Assembly (NCBI RefSeq): GCF_904831005.1
Contig: NZ_LR882982.1
Location: 248,001 to 312,000 of the forward strand
DNA: 64,000 nucleotides
From: Microbacterium hydrocarbonoxydans
GTDB lineage: Bacteria > Actinomycetota > Actinomycetes > Actinomycetales > Microbacteriaceae
Direction: 5' to 3'
Shown piece by piece: positions 52,147 to 60,886 of this stretch. Position 1 is the first letter of the stretch. The number at the start of each line of letters is the position of its first letter. The notes under the pieces were generated by a model, which saw only the letters and a list, made by a program, of their open reading frames with translations, did no database searches and had not been told where the DNA came from. The position numbers and the translations under genes are program-made.

Positions 52147-54426
52147 ATGCCCAAGAACAAGAAGCCCCGCGGCGGGCGTCCCGCCGCCAACTTCGAGCCG
52201 CGCTACGGCGCGAACAAGACCTCGTTCCACGACCGCCACTCCGGAGGCCGCGACAGTGGCCGCGCCACGCGTGACTCGCGTGATGCCCGCGGCGGACGTC
52301 CGGATGCCGGCGAGCGGCGCACCCCGGCGGCCGGTTTCGATCGGCGCCCCGGCAGCCGCAGCGCCGGCCACCGCGGATACCGTCCCGCCGAAGAAGCCGG
52401 CGCACCCAAGCAGCGCTGGAGCGCTCAGGAGCGTGCCGGTCGCGATGAGGCCCGCGGCATCCGCAATCGTGCCGAGTCGGGTCGCCGCGAGGCGCCGCAC
52501 AACCGCGATGACCGTGCGCGGTACACCGACCGCTCCACGGGCTTCGACCGTCCGCGCCGCGATGACCGCGGCCAGCGTCCGACCGGTCCCGGCACGTACC
52601 GTGATGAGCGGGGCGGCCAGCGTGACGAGCGTCCGCGCCGTGACGACCGCGGTGCCGGCACGCAGCGCCAGGGCTTCCGCGACAACGATCACCGCGATGG
52701 CGGACGTCCGGGTCGTGACGACCGCCGCGACCAGCGTTCCGGTGGTTTCCGCGACGACCGCGGTGGCCAGCGCTTCTCCCGCGACGACCGTCCTGCCCGC
52801 TCGGGCGACCGCACCGAGCGTCCGCGCTTCGACCGTGGCGCGTCCGAGCGTCCGCGCTTCGACCGTGACGATCGTCCCCGTCGTGACGACCGTGGCGCAA
52901 GCCCGCGGCGTGATGACCGTGGCGGCGCCGAGCGCCCTGAGCGTTCGTACGATGCCGACCGTGCGCGCCGTGCTTTCGACCGTGACCGCACTCAGCGTTC
53001 GATCGAGGGTGGCCGCGACGAGCGTTCACGTCCCTCGACCGGTGGCGCGTACCGCACCGAGCGTCCCCGCCCGTTGACGTCGGACACCCGCGGGCGGCCG
53101 TCGCGCAACGAGCGACCGAGCCGCAACGACTGGAACGCCACTGCGAGCTCGTCGCCCGCCAAGAAGTTCGAGCCGACCGACGACGTCGTGCACGAGCGCC
53201 TCGAGGCGAAGTCGATCGCCGCAGTGGAGGTCGACGGTGTGACTTTCGGCGACCTCGGTCTGGGATCGAACATCGTCGAGACCCTCGTCGGCATGGGTGC
53301 GGCGACGCCGTTCCCGATCCAGGCGGCCAGTATCCCCGCCGTGCTCGCGGGTCGCGACGTTCTTGCGCGCGGCCGCACCGGTTCGGGCAAGACCATCGCC
53401 TTCGGTGCTCCGCTCGTCGAGCGCGTGCTGCAGTCGCAGGCGGGCAAGCGTCGTGAGTTCGGCCGGTCGCCCCGCGCGATCATCCTCGCTCCGACCCGCG
53501 AGCTCGCGCTGCAGATCGACCGCACCATTCAGCCGATCGCGCGCAGCGTCGGTCTGTTCACCACGCAGATCTACGGTGGCGTGCCCCAGGGACGCCAGGT
53601 CGGTGCGCTCAAGAAGGGCGTCGACATCGTGATCGGCACCCCCGGTCGTATCGAGGACCTCATCAACCAGGGCAAGCTCGACCTTTCGGACTGCCGCATC
53701 GCGGTGCTCGACGAGGCGGACCACATGTGCGAGCTCGGATTCGTCGAGCCCGTGCAGCGCATCCTGCGTCACACTGCCGACGGCAGCCAGAAGCTCCTGT
53801 TCTCGGCCACGCTCGACCGCGAGGTCGCCGCGCTCGTCGACGAGTTCCTCGTCGACCCGGCCGTGTACGAGGTCGCCGGAGAGGACCAGGACTCGAGCAC
53901 CATCGAGCACCGCGTGCTCGTGATCGAGCACCGCGACAAGGCCGACATCCTCACCTCGCTGGTCGACCGCGAGGGCAAGACCCTGGTCTTCGCCCGCACA
54001 CGTGCCTACGCCGACATGCTCGCCGAGCAGTTCGACGACGCCGGCATCCCCGCGGTGTCGCTGCACGGCGACCTCAACCAGGCCAAGCGCACGCGCAACC
54101 TCGAGCGTCTGACCTCGGGCCGCGTCAACGTGCTCGTCGCGACCGACGTCGCCGCCCGCGGCATCCACGTGGACGACATCGATCTGGTCGTGCAGGCCGA
54201 TGCTCCCGATGAGTACAAGACCTACCTGCACCGCTCCGGCCGCACCGGCCGCGCGGGTCGCTCAGGTCGCGTCGTGACCCTCATCACGCGTCAGCGTCAG
54301 CGCCGCATGACCGAGCTGCTCGAGCGCGCCGAGATCGATGCGCCGTTCGAGAACGCCCGCATCGACGACGACCTGATCGAGGAGATCGCCGGTCGCGTGC
54401 CGACCGCCGCAGACCTCACGGCCTGA
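52147..54426 (+). CDS. DEAD-box ATP-dependent RNA helicase with long RG/RDD-rich N-terminus
   Basis: A 759-residue helicase for RNA remodelling, probably in ribosome assembly or mRNA decay. The core (about 365-730) has all motifs: RTGSGKT, PTRELALQ, TPGR, LDEADHMCELGF, FSATLD, and HRSGRTGRAG. About 340 N-terminal residues are low complexity, rich in Arg, Asp and Gly with repeats such as RDDRG and ERPRFDR. This is unusual because such tails are normally C-terminal. It may drive RNA binding or condensate formation. AGAAGGAC precedes the ATG. Confidence 0.94.
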   Translation: MPKNKKPRGGRPAANFEPRYGANKTSFHDRHSGGRDSGRATRDSRDARGGRPDAGERRTPAAGFDRRPGSRSAGHRGYRPAEEAGAPKQRWSAQERAGRDEARGIRNRAESGRREAPHNRDDRARYTDRSTGFDRPRRDDRGQRPTGPGTYRDERGGQRDERPRRDDRGAGTQRQGFRDNDHRDGGRPGRDDRRDQRSGGFRDDRGGQRFSRDDRPARSGDRTERPRFDRGASERPRFDRDDRPRRDDRGASPRRDDRGGAERPERSYDADRARRAFDRDRTQRSIEGGRDERSRPSTGGAYRTERPRPLTSDTRGRPSRNERPSRNDWNATASSSPAKKFEPTDDVVHERLEAKSIAAVEVDGVTFGDLGLGSNIVETLVGMGAATPFPIQAASIPAVLAGRDVLARGRTGSGKTIAFGAPLVERVLQSQAGKRREFGRSPRAIILAPTRELALQIDRTIQPIARSVGLFTTQIYGGVPQGRQVGALKKGVDIVIGTPGRIEDLINQGKLDLSDCRIAVLDEADHMCELGFVEPVQRILRHTADGSQKLLFSATLDREVAALVDEFLVDPAVYEVAGEDQDSSTIEHRVLVIEHRDKADILTSLVDREGKTLVFARTRAYADMLAEQFDDAGIPAVSLHGDLNQAKRTRNLERLTSGRVNVLVATDVAARGIHVDDIDLVVQADAPDEYKTYLHRSGRTGRAGRSGRVVTLITRQRQRRMTELLERAEIDAPFENARIDDDLIEEIAGRVPTAADLTA

Positions 54427-54439
54427 CCTGCGTGATTCG

Positions 54440-54473
54440 AGACCCCGTCGCCGCATCCGCGGTGGCGGGGTCT
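54440..54473 (+). terminator. Terminator of the helicase gene
   Basis: The stem AGACCCCG/CGGGGTCT (54440-54447, 54466-54473) with an inner CCGC/GCGG element is followed by a short pyrimidine-rich stretch. It starts 14 nt after the helicase stop codon. The same hairpin could serve the convergent YaeQ gene. Confidence 0.75.
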
Positions 54474-54524
54474 TCGCGATCTCCTTCGGAGCGCGCGGGG
54501 CTGCACGCCGACGTCGCGCGCCGG

Positions 54525-55064
54525 TCAGCCCAGCTCGTGCTCGTGCACGCCGGTGGTCAGGCTCGTGCCGTTCAGATCGAGATAGAGCGTGCCCTCGGTG
54601 AGCGTGATCGTCATGGTGTTGCGGCGCTCGATGAGCGGCGCGGCGGAATCGATGAATCCGGGGTCGAAACTGAAGACCCGGATGTCTTCGGAGCGATGGA
54701 TGCGCTTGTCGGCCCACGGTGCCATGACCTTGAGCGGATCGCGATGCGTGTAGACCACGGTGCGGTCGGCGAGTCGACTGCCGTAGTGCAGGCGCTCGGC
54801 GTCGGGCGCGCCGACCTCGATCCACGCGGTGATCAGACCGGTGAGATCACGCACCAGAACGGCCGGCTCGTCGGTCTGCGAGATTCCGCCGCCGAACGTG
54901 ATGCCCTCGGTGAACTCGAGGCCGTAGGCGAGCACTCGCGTGAGCATATAGGCATCGGTCTCGGACGGATGCCGCGCGGCACGCAGCGAGAAGTCGTCGT
55001 ACACACCACGATCCATGTCGGCGAGCTGGACGTCGAACGTGTGCATCGTGGAGCCGGTAGCCAT
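54525..55064 (-). CDS. yaeQ: YaeQ family protein
   Basis: A 179-residue protein of the YaeQ family, with STMHTFDVQLADMDRGVYDD near the start, AARHPSETDAYMLTRVLAYG and the acidic/His segment FGGGISQTDEPAVLVRDLTG. YaeQ has a PD-(D/E)XK nuclease-like fold; the E/D and Q/K pattern in the DEPAV and IEVG strands fits. The cellular role is unclear. A second in-frame ATG lies 6 codons later, so the start may be at 55046. It is monocistronic and convergent with the helicase gene. Confidence 0.88.
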   Translation of the reverse strand: MATGSTMHTFDVQLADMDRGVYDDFSLRAARHPSETDAYMLTRVLAYGLEFTEGITFGGGISQTDEPAVLVRDLTGLITAWIEVGAPDAERLHYGSRLADRTVVYTHRDPLKVMAPWADKRIHRSEDIRVFSFDPGFIDSAAPLIERRNTMTITLTEGTLYLDLNGTSLTTGVHEHELG

Positions 55065-55103
55065 AACGAACGAGCCTACGCGCCCGCGACCCTCTCAGCC
55101 GCC

Positions 55104-56165
55104 TCAGAACAGCATCGGCTGTGCCGGCGAGGCCGACGGCGTGAAGGCGGGCGCCGGCCGCCCATGGGGTGCGGATGCGCGCATGCCGCGCACCGGGTAG
55201 TCGTCTTCATGCTGCGCATCGAGCCCGTGGAGTCGTATCAGAGGGCGTGCGCGCTTCGCGAGCCACTGGCGGTATCCCTTCGGAGCCTCGGCCGAGACCC
55301 CGGGATACAGGCCGCGATACGACGACACGAGATCGGGGCGGAACTCTCCGAGCCACTGCATGAACCACGGCTTCACTCCTGCGCGAAGATGCAGGGCGCC
55401 GTAGACGACGCTGCTGGCTCCGGCCTCTTTGATCCGGCGCAGCGCCGTGTCGATCGCCTCGAGCGAATCGGTCATGTGCGGCATGATCGGCATCAGGAAC
55501 ACCGTCACGCGGAACCCGGCGTCGCGCAGGGCTCGCACAGTGTCGAGCCGTGCCTGTGTCGTCGGGGTTCCGGGCTCGATCGTCTTCTGCAGCTCGTCGT
55601 CGTACATCGCGATGGACATCTGGATGTCGACGGGTACCCGCTGCGCGGCCTTCACCAGCAGAGGGATGTCGCGTCGGATCAGCGTGCCCTTGGTCAGGAT
55701 CGAGATCGGCGTGCCCGATGCCGCGAGCGCCTCGATGATCCCCGGCATGAGCTTGTAGCGGCCCTCGGCGCGCTGATACGGATCGGTGTTGGTTCCGAGT
55801 GCCACGGTCTCGTGCTGCCAACTGCCTCGCCGCAGCTCCTTCTGCAGCACCTCGACGATGTTCGTCTTGACGACGATCTGCGAGTCGAAGTCTGCTCCGC
55901 CGTCGAGGTCCAGGTACTCGTGCGTGCCGCGAGCGAAGCAGTAGACACATGCATGACTGCATCCGCGATACGGGTTGATCGTCCAGGCGAAGGGCATGCG
56001 CGACGCGCCCGGAACATGGTTGAGCGCGGACTTCGACAGCACCTCGTGAAAGGTCATCCCCGCGAAGTCGGGCGTGGTGACGGAGCGCACGATGCCGGCG
56101 CGGTTCTCGAGCCCGGGCAGCGCGGAGTCGTCGACCTCTCCGACCTTCTGTCCCTGCCAGCGCAT
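55104..56165 (-). CDS. Rv2578c family radical SAM protein
   Basis: A 353-residue radical SAM enzyme. The cluster motif GCSHACVYCFAR (CxxxCxxC, about 62-73) binds 4Fe-4S and S-adenosylmethionine. The N-terminal MRWQGQKVGE start and the C-terminal tail match the actinobacterial Rv2578c family, related to spore photoproduct lyase-like proteins. The reaction is unknown. The ATG at 56165 is chosen on the family start. It is divergent from the carboxypeptidase gene across 81 nt. Confidence 0.92.
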   Translation of the reverse strand: MRWQGQKVGEVDDSALPGLENRAGIVRSVTTPDFAGMTFHEVLSKSALNHVPGASRMPFAWTINPYRGCSHACVYCFARGTHEYLDLDGGADFDSQIVVKTNIVEVLQKELRRGSWQHETVALGTNTDPYQRAEGRYKLMPGIIEALAASGTPISILTKGTLIRRDIPLLVKAAQRVPVDIQMSIAMYDDELQKTIEPGTPTTQARLDTVRALRDAGFRVTVFLMPIMPHMTDSLEAIDTALRRIKEAGASSVVYGALHLRAGVKPWFMQWLGEFRPDLVSSYRGLYPGVSAEAPKGYRQWLAKRARPLIRLHGLDAQHEDDYPVRGMRASAPHGRPAPAFTPSASPAQPMLF

Positions 56166-56246
56166 GTGAACATTCGAACATAAGAACGAGACTCGCGCAA
56201 CCTGATCCGCACATCTCTTCGACCGCACTTAAGGGACAATGGAGCC

Positions 56247-57185
56247 ATGACTTCCGCGTTGCAGCCTCAGCACGCTGCCCCGCGATCTCCGATCCGCGGG
56301 GCAGCCGTTCCGGCAGGGCTCGCCGTCACGGCCATCGGCATCCTGCTCTCGCTCGCAGGTGCTCCCGCAGCGGTCCCCTCGCAGGCGGCGGTGCGGGTTC
56401 TGCCCGAACCGGTCGTGGTGCAGGCGGTGCCCGAGGTGCAGGTCGGAGCGACGACCGCGGCCGACCCGTGTTCCGAGCCGAGCGTGCTCGAGGCCATCGC
56501 GGTGGCCGACGATGCCGCGATCATCGCCGGGTTCGGCGGCGGCGAGAGCTTCAGGGCCGCGGTGGTGGCGGGCAATGCGCCGTGCATCTCGCTCTCCGAC
56601 CCCGCGCACGTCTGGGTCGTCGTCAACAAGGCGCGTCCGCTCGATCCGGTCGAGTTCGCCCCCGCATCGCTCGCCGACCTCCCCGTGCCGATGACCACGC
56701 GTTCGGGCCAGGCGCGTTCCGACGTCGCTGCGGCGATGGGCGCTCTGGCCGCGGATGCCGCCGCGGAGGGCGCGGGCAGCATCGGCGCGAACAACGGCTA
56801 TCGCTCCTACGATCTGCAGGTCGTGACGCACGCGTCGCACGTGCGCAACAGCGGCCAGGCGGGGGCCGATGCCTCGTCGGCGCGAGCGGGTCACAGCGAG
56901 CACCAGACGGGGCTCGCGCTCGACGTCGTGGCCTGCGACGGCTCGTGCGGCGGGATCGACGCCTTCGGGGGCACCGCTCAGGGTGCGTGGGTGGCCGAGA
57001 ACGCGTGGGAGTACGGATTCATCGTGCGCTACGAGCAGGTGGGCACGGGGATCACAGGGTACAAGCCGGAGCCCTGGCATCTGCGGTACCTGGGTCCCGA
57101 GCTCGCCGCTGCGTATCACCACGGGGGGTATCACACGCTCGAGGAGTTCTTCGCGCTCCCCGCTGCTCCTGATTACGCCCACTGA
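56247..57185 (+). CDS. Secreted D-Ala-D-Ala carboxypeptidase (VanY-like, M15B)
   Basis: A 312-residue exported zinc peptidase that trims peptidoglycan stem peptides. A signal sequence is at about 16-47 (hydrophobic core GLAVTAIGILLSLAGAP). The M15B zinc motifs GHSEHQTGLALDVV (HxxxxxxD) and EPWHLRYLG supply the ligands and catalytic Glu. The start at 56247 lies 6 nt after GACAAT, again with leaderless-type spacing, though GGAG also precedes it. The gene is divergent from the radical SAM gene. Confidence 0.92.
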   Translation: MTSALQPQHAAPRSPIRGAAVPAGLAVTAIGILLSLAGAPAAVPSQAAVRVLPEPVVVQAVPEVQVGATTAADPCSEPSVLEAIAVADDAAIIAGFGGGESFRAAVVAGNAPCISLSDPAHVWVVVNKARPLDPVEFAPASLADLPVPMTTRSGQARSDVAAAMGALAADAAAEGAGSIGANNGYRSYDLQVVTHASHVRNSGQAGADASSARAGHSEHQTGLALDVVACDGSCGGIDAFGGTAQGAWVAENAWEYGFIVRYEQVGTGITGYKPEPWHLRYLGPELAAAYHHGGYHTLEEFFALPAAPDYAH

Positions 57186-57216
57186 TCAGCCGTAAAGGTG
57201 TTCTGAGGGCTTTCGA

Positions 57217-57262
57217 CAATCGCGAGACCCAGTCTCACCGATTGTGGGATGCATTCCCACAA
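57217..57262. promoter_or_regulatory. Nested inverted repeats upstream of the acyl-CoA dehydrogenase
   Basis: Two repeats overlap. CAATCG/CGATTG with inner GAGAC/GTCTC (57217-57244) looks like a terminator of the carboxypeptidase gene. The 8-bp perfect arms TTGTGGGA/TCCCACAA with a 5-nt centre (57242-57262) look like an operator. A -10-like TAGAAT (57292-57297) lies downstream. The factor that binds is unknown. Confidence 0.6.
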
Positions 57263-57335
57263 CGCTGTGGAGCGGTGTCGGCGAACCGGCATAGAATCGC
57301 CGGAGCAATGACGCACGAACGTTCGGGAGGACGCA

Positions 57336-58499
57336 ATGGAACGCGACATCTACGAAGAGGATCACGAGGCATTCCGCGACCTCGTCAAGGACTTCGTCAA
57401 GCGCCACGTGAGCAACGAGGCGATCGAGCGGTGGGATGCCGCAGGCGAGATCGACCGGGCCACCATGCTGGCGGCAGGCGAGGCGGGTCTGATCGGCCTG
57501 TCCGTCCCCGAGGAGTTCGGCGGCGCCGGGATGCTGCAGGACTACCGCTTCCGCACCATCGTCATGGAAGAGGTCATCGCCTCCGGCGCCGGATCGCTCG
57601 CCGGAGCGTTCGGCATCCAGGACGACCTGGCGGTCCCCTACCTCGTGCACATGGGCACGCAGGAGCAGAAGGAGAAGTGGCTGCCCCGCATGGCCACGGG
57701 CGAGGTGCTCGGCGCACTCGCGATGACCGATCCCGGTGCGGGGTCTGACCTGCGCGGCATCAAGACCAATGCCAAGAAGGTCGACGGCGGCTACATCCTC
57801 AACGGCGCCAAGACGTTCATCTCATCGGGCTCGACGGCCGACGTCGTGGTGACGTTCGTCAAGACCGGCGAGGGCAACCGCCCCGACGCGTTCAGCCTGC
57901 TGCTCGTCGAGAAGGGCATGGAGGGCTTCGACCAGGGCAAGAAGCTCAGCAAGATGGGCTTCCACGGGTGGGACACGGCCGAGCTCAGCTTCACCGACGT
58001 GTTCATCCCCGACGAGAACCTCATCAGCGGCAAGGAGGGACAGGGCTTCATCCAGCTGATGCTGAACCTGCCGCTCGAGCGGCTGTCGATCGGCGTCGCT
58101 GCGGCTGCGGCCGCCCAGGCCGCCCTCGACTGGACCGTCGCCTACACGAAGGACCGCGAGGCGTTCGGGGAGCGCATCGCGGACTTCCAGAACACCCGCT
58201 TCCGCCTCGCCGACATGGCGGCGACCACCGACGCGATGTGGGCCTACATCGACCGCGCGCTGCTCGCCTACAAGAACAGCACTCTCACCGCCGAGGACGC
58301 GGCGAAGGTCAAGTTCTGGGCGACCGAGCGCGAGTGGGAGGTGCTCGACACGGGCGTGCAGCTGCACGGCGGCTACGGCTACATCATGGAGTACCCGATC
58401 GCCCGGGCCTTCACCGATGCCCGCGTGCACCGCATCTACGGTGGCACGAACGAGATCATGCGCGATCTCGTCGGTCGCCAGATCGTCGGCAAGCGCTGA
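57336..58499 (+). CDS. Acyl-CoA dehydrogenase
   Basis: A 387-residue flavoenzyme that introduces the trans-2 double bond into acyl-CoA. Typical motifs are MTDPGAGSDLRGIKT (FAD site), LPLERLSIG and the C-terminal QLHGGYGYIMEYPIARAFTD, RIYGGTNEIMRD. The Glu in GYGYIMEYP is at the position of the catalytic base in medium- and long-chain enzymes. GGGAGGA precedes the ATG. It is monocistronic, with a palindromic regulatory site upstream and a strong terminator after it. The chain length preferred is not readable. Confidence 0.95.
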   Translation: MERDIYEEDHEAFRDLVKDFVKRHVSNEAIERWDAAGEIDRATMLAAGEAGLIGLSVPEEFGGAGMLQDYRFRTIVMEEVIASGAGSLAGAFGIQDDLAVPYLVHMGTQEQKEKWLPRMATGEVLGALAMTDPGAGSDLRGIKTNAKKVDGGYILNGAKTFISSGSTADVVVTFVKTGEGNRPDAFSLLLVEKGMEGFDQGKKLSKMGFHGWDTAELSFTDVFIPDENLISGKEGQGFIQLMLNLPLERLSIGVAAAAAAQAALDWTVAYTKDREAFGERIADFQNTRFRLADMAATTDAMWAYIDRALLAYKNSTLTAEDAAKVKFWATEREWEVLDTGVQLHGGYGYIMEYPIARAFTDARVHRIYGGTNEIMRDLVGRQIVGKR

Positions 58500-58514
58500 C
58501 GCACGTCTCAGACG

Positions 58515-58546
58515 AAGGGCTTCGGATGTCGACATCCGGAGCCCTT
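58515..58546. terminator. Strong terminator between acd and the ECF operon
   Basis: A 14-bp stem AAGGGCTTCGGATG/CATCCGGAGCCCTT with one G-U pair closes the loop TCGA and is followed by TCTCTGTGTCTTG. It lies 16 nt after the acyl-CoA dehydrogenase stop, with the convergent ECF operon ending 60 nt further. Confidence 0.9.
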
Positions 58547-58605
58547 CTCTGTGTCTTGCACCCGCGACGGGAATGGATCGGGTGCCCGGAGTGCAGCGGG
58601 CTGGG

Positions 58606-59184
58606 TCAGCGCGGCAGGCGTGCTCCGACGCCGGCCTTGCGCAGCCGGTCGGCGATCAGGATGCCGAGGGCGGTGGCCCCGAGGCAGCTGGCGAGGGTCA
58701 CGGCGAAGAACGTGATCTGCAGGGAGAGCGCGAAGCTGCCGAGGTTGAACGATGCCCACGCGAGCACCGGGTAGACGATGCCGACGACTGCGGCGCCGAG
58801 GTAGTGCATCCAGGTTCCCCAGTAGCGCCACAGCACGAACAGGAACGGAAGCTCGGTGAACGCGGCCCACCACAGGTTGGTGGCCACGCTGCTGAAGCCG
58901 TACCCCGAGAACGGGACGATGACGAGTCCGGCCAGCAGGCCCACCAGCAGACCCACGAGGGGGCGGCGCAGCAGGCGCAGGGCGATGACCGAGGGAAGCA
59001 GCCACAGACCGGCCAGCCCGACGCTCACGAAGGGGAGACCCGGGAAGAGGATCGTCGAGATCCAGTTCGCCGGGGCCAGCAGCGCCCCACCGGCGACGCC
59101 CAATGCGGCACACGTCAGGAGGATCGCCGTCGGGAAGCGGAAGCGCGAGTGAGACCGCCGACCCGAAGCATCCGTGCCGCTCAC
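58606..59184 (-). CDS. ECF transporter S component, second copy (YkoE-like)
   Basis: A 192-residue membrane protein with five or six helices, last gene of the ECF operon. It is paralogous to the S component at 62724-63266: both share the start LLxCAAxGVAxGxL, the middle segment LRRPLVxLxxxLxA and the C-terminal IADRLRKAGV-like ending. Substrate-binding S components of this type partner with EcfT and EcfA. The start overlaps the SIP gene stop by 4 nt. The substrate is inferred from context to be linked to iron. Confidence 0.83.
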   Translation of the reverse strand: MSGTDASGRRSHSRFRFPTAILLTCAALGVAGGALLAPANWISTILFPGLPFVSVGLAGLWLLPSVIALRLLRRPLVGLLVGLLAGLVIVPFSGYGFSSVATNLWWAAFTELPFLFVLWRYWGTWMHYLGAAVVGIVYPVLAWASFNLGSFALSLQITFFAVTLASCLGATALGILIADRLRKAGVGARLPR

Positions 59185-60056
59185 GAGAGCGGCTCCGCAG
59201 CTGCCTCACGGGCGGCCTTCGACGTGGGCGACGACGCGCCGATCTTCCAGTATCCGCAGAAGCTCACGTCGTTCTTGTCGACCCCGCGCTCGCCGACCAG
59301 GTGCTTGCGGGCGCCTGAGGCGAGAGACTGCTCGCCCGCCGCATACGCGTGGAACGGCGCCTCGGGAAGCGTCAGTTCACGCAGGCGGGCGAGGGCGAAC
59401 GATCCCGGATCGAACTCATGCGGGCGCACGAGCCAGACCACGTCGACGCCGGCAGGATGCGGGAACTCGAGCGCGTCCTCCTCGGCCGGCACCTCGATGA
59501 TCGCGGTGCCCGTGGCGTCGCCGGGCAGCGAGGCGCAGATCGACGCGATCGCGGGCAGCGCCGTCTCGTCGCCGACCAGCACCACGCGGCTCGTTCCACG
59601 CTGCGGGTTGAACGTGAGCCCCTCGTCGATGATCAGCACGTGCTCACCGGGTTCGCATGTCTCGGCCCACCGCGAGGCGGGGCCGGCGGTGCCGTCGGAC
59701 GCCGACCCGTGCAGCACGAAGTCGACGTCGATCTCGGCGCCCGAGAGAGCCGTCGCGGCACGGTAGGCGCGCACGCTGTAGTTGCGCATCACGGGGCGCT
59801 CGCCGTCGGGGATGCGCAGGAACCTCAGGTATCCGAACATCTTGTTCGCCTTCGCGGGGACCCGATCGAGGCCCGCGTCGCCGCCGATCGGCAGGAACAG
59901 ACGGAACCACTGGTCGAAGCCCATCGGGCGGAACTTCTCGATCTCGCCTTCGCCGAGCGTCACCCTCATCCAGTGCTCCGAGAGACGCTCTGTGCGCACC
60001 ACGCTGAGATGGATGAGCTCGGAGGACTCGGGCTTGACCAGTTTGCTGTATGCCAT
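59181..60056 (-). CDS. Siderophore-interacting protein (FAD-dependent ferric reductase)
   Basis: A 291-residue SIP-family protein that reduces ferric iron bound to a siderophore (or heme-like carrier) in the cytosol. The FAD-binding motif RNYSVRAYR (about 98-106) and the NAD(P)H domain with HVLIIDEGLTFNP and VVLVGDETALPAIASI are typical, and the C-terminus holds the GYWKIGASSPTSK ending of the family. It lies between ecfT and the second S component and overlaps the latter by 4 nt. The start at 60056 matches the usual MAYSKLVKP opening. Confidence 0.93.
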   Translation of the reverse strand: MAYSKLVKPESSELIHLSVVRTERLSEHWMRVTLGEGEIEKFRPMGFDQWFRLFLPIGGDAGLDRVPAKANKMFGYLRFLRIPDGERPVMRNYSVRAYRAATALSGAEIDVDFVLHGSASDGTAGPASRWAETCEPGEHVLIIDEGLTFNPQRGTSRVVLVGDETALPAIASICASLPGDATGTAIIEVPAEEDALEFPHPAGVDVVWLVRPHEFDPGSFALARLRELTLPEAPFHAYAAGEQSLASGARKHLVGERGVDKNDVSFCGYWKIGASSPTSKAAREAAAEPLS

Positions 60057-60067
60057 GCGGGCGCCTT

Positions 60068-60886
60068 TCAGGGCAGCTGCCAGGGGAAGAAGGCCGCGAA
60101 GATCGCGGCGGACGCGGCGACGGACGCGACGATGAAGACGGTGTCGCGCACACGGAACGGCACCAGATGCCGCTCGGTGCGCGTCGTGTGGGCGCCGAAG
60201 GCGCGGGAGTCCATGGCGAGTGCCACGCGCTCGGCATGACGGATCGCGCCGGCGAGCAGCGGCACGATGTATCCCCAGCCGCGGGCGACCCGCGCGAACG
60301 GGCCGTTGCCGCCGTGGTGTCCGCGCACGCGGTGCGCGGCGCGGATCACCGAGAGCTCGTACCCGAAGCGCGGGACGAAGCGGAATGCGGCGAGAGCCGT
60401 ATAGCCGATCCGGTAGGGGACCCGCAGCTGCTGCACGCTGGCCCGCACGAGATCGGGGCCGGTGGTGGTCAGTCCGCCGATGAGCGCGAGCGCGATGATC
60501 GCGCCGAGACGCAGAGCCGTCGCGAAGCCGATGGCCAGGGCGCCCTGCCGCAGCGACCAGTCGCTGAGCTGCAGCACGACGGCGGTGTCGCGCACGAGGT
60601 CGGCATCGACCCACAGTGAGAACCCCGCTCCGATGGCGAGCATGCCGATCGGCAGAGCGAGGAACAGCAGGGCGGCGATGCGCCACGTGAGTCGGGAGCC
60701 GAGGGCGATCAGTGCGAGCGACAGCGCCAGGAAGACTGCGGGAGTCGCCAGGTCGCGCACGAAGATGAGCACCAGCATGGCGGGCACGACGCCCGCGACC
60801 TTCGCGAGCGGGTTCAGCCCGTACAGGAACTGACGCGGAGAGGATGCCGTCATGGCGGCATACGGATCGAAGGTCTGCGTGCTCAT
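60068..60886 (-). CDS. ecfT: ECF transporter transmembrane component (EcfT)
   Basis: A 272-residue membrane protein of the CbiQ/EcfT family with five or six helices. The coupling-helix signature SRAFGAH is visible near the C-terminal third (ALAMDSRAFGAHTTRT), after FARVARGWGYIVPLLAGAI. It transmits ATPase motion to the S components. The start overlaps the ATPase gene by 4 nt, and the SIP gene begins 11 nt after its stop. No promoter of its own is seen. Confidence 0.93.
   Translation of the reverse strand: MSTQTFDPYAAMTASSPRQFLYGLNPLAKVAGVVPAMLVLIFVRDLATPAVFLALSLALIALGSRLTWRIAALLFLALPIGMLAIGAGFSLWVDADLVRDTAVVLQLSDWSLRQGALAIGFATALRLGAIIALALIGGLTTTGPDLVRASVQQLRVPYRIGYTALAAFRFVPRFGYELSVIRAAHRVRGHHGGNGPFARVARGWGYIVPLLAGAIRHAERVALAMDSRAFGAHTTRTERHLVPFRVRDTVFIVASVAASAAIFAAFFPWQLP

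Noticed and set aside
56174..56189. SOS (LexA) box between the radical SAM and carboxypeptidase genes
   Set aside because: TCGAACATAAGAACGA has only one good half-site. The right half does not match GTTCGA.
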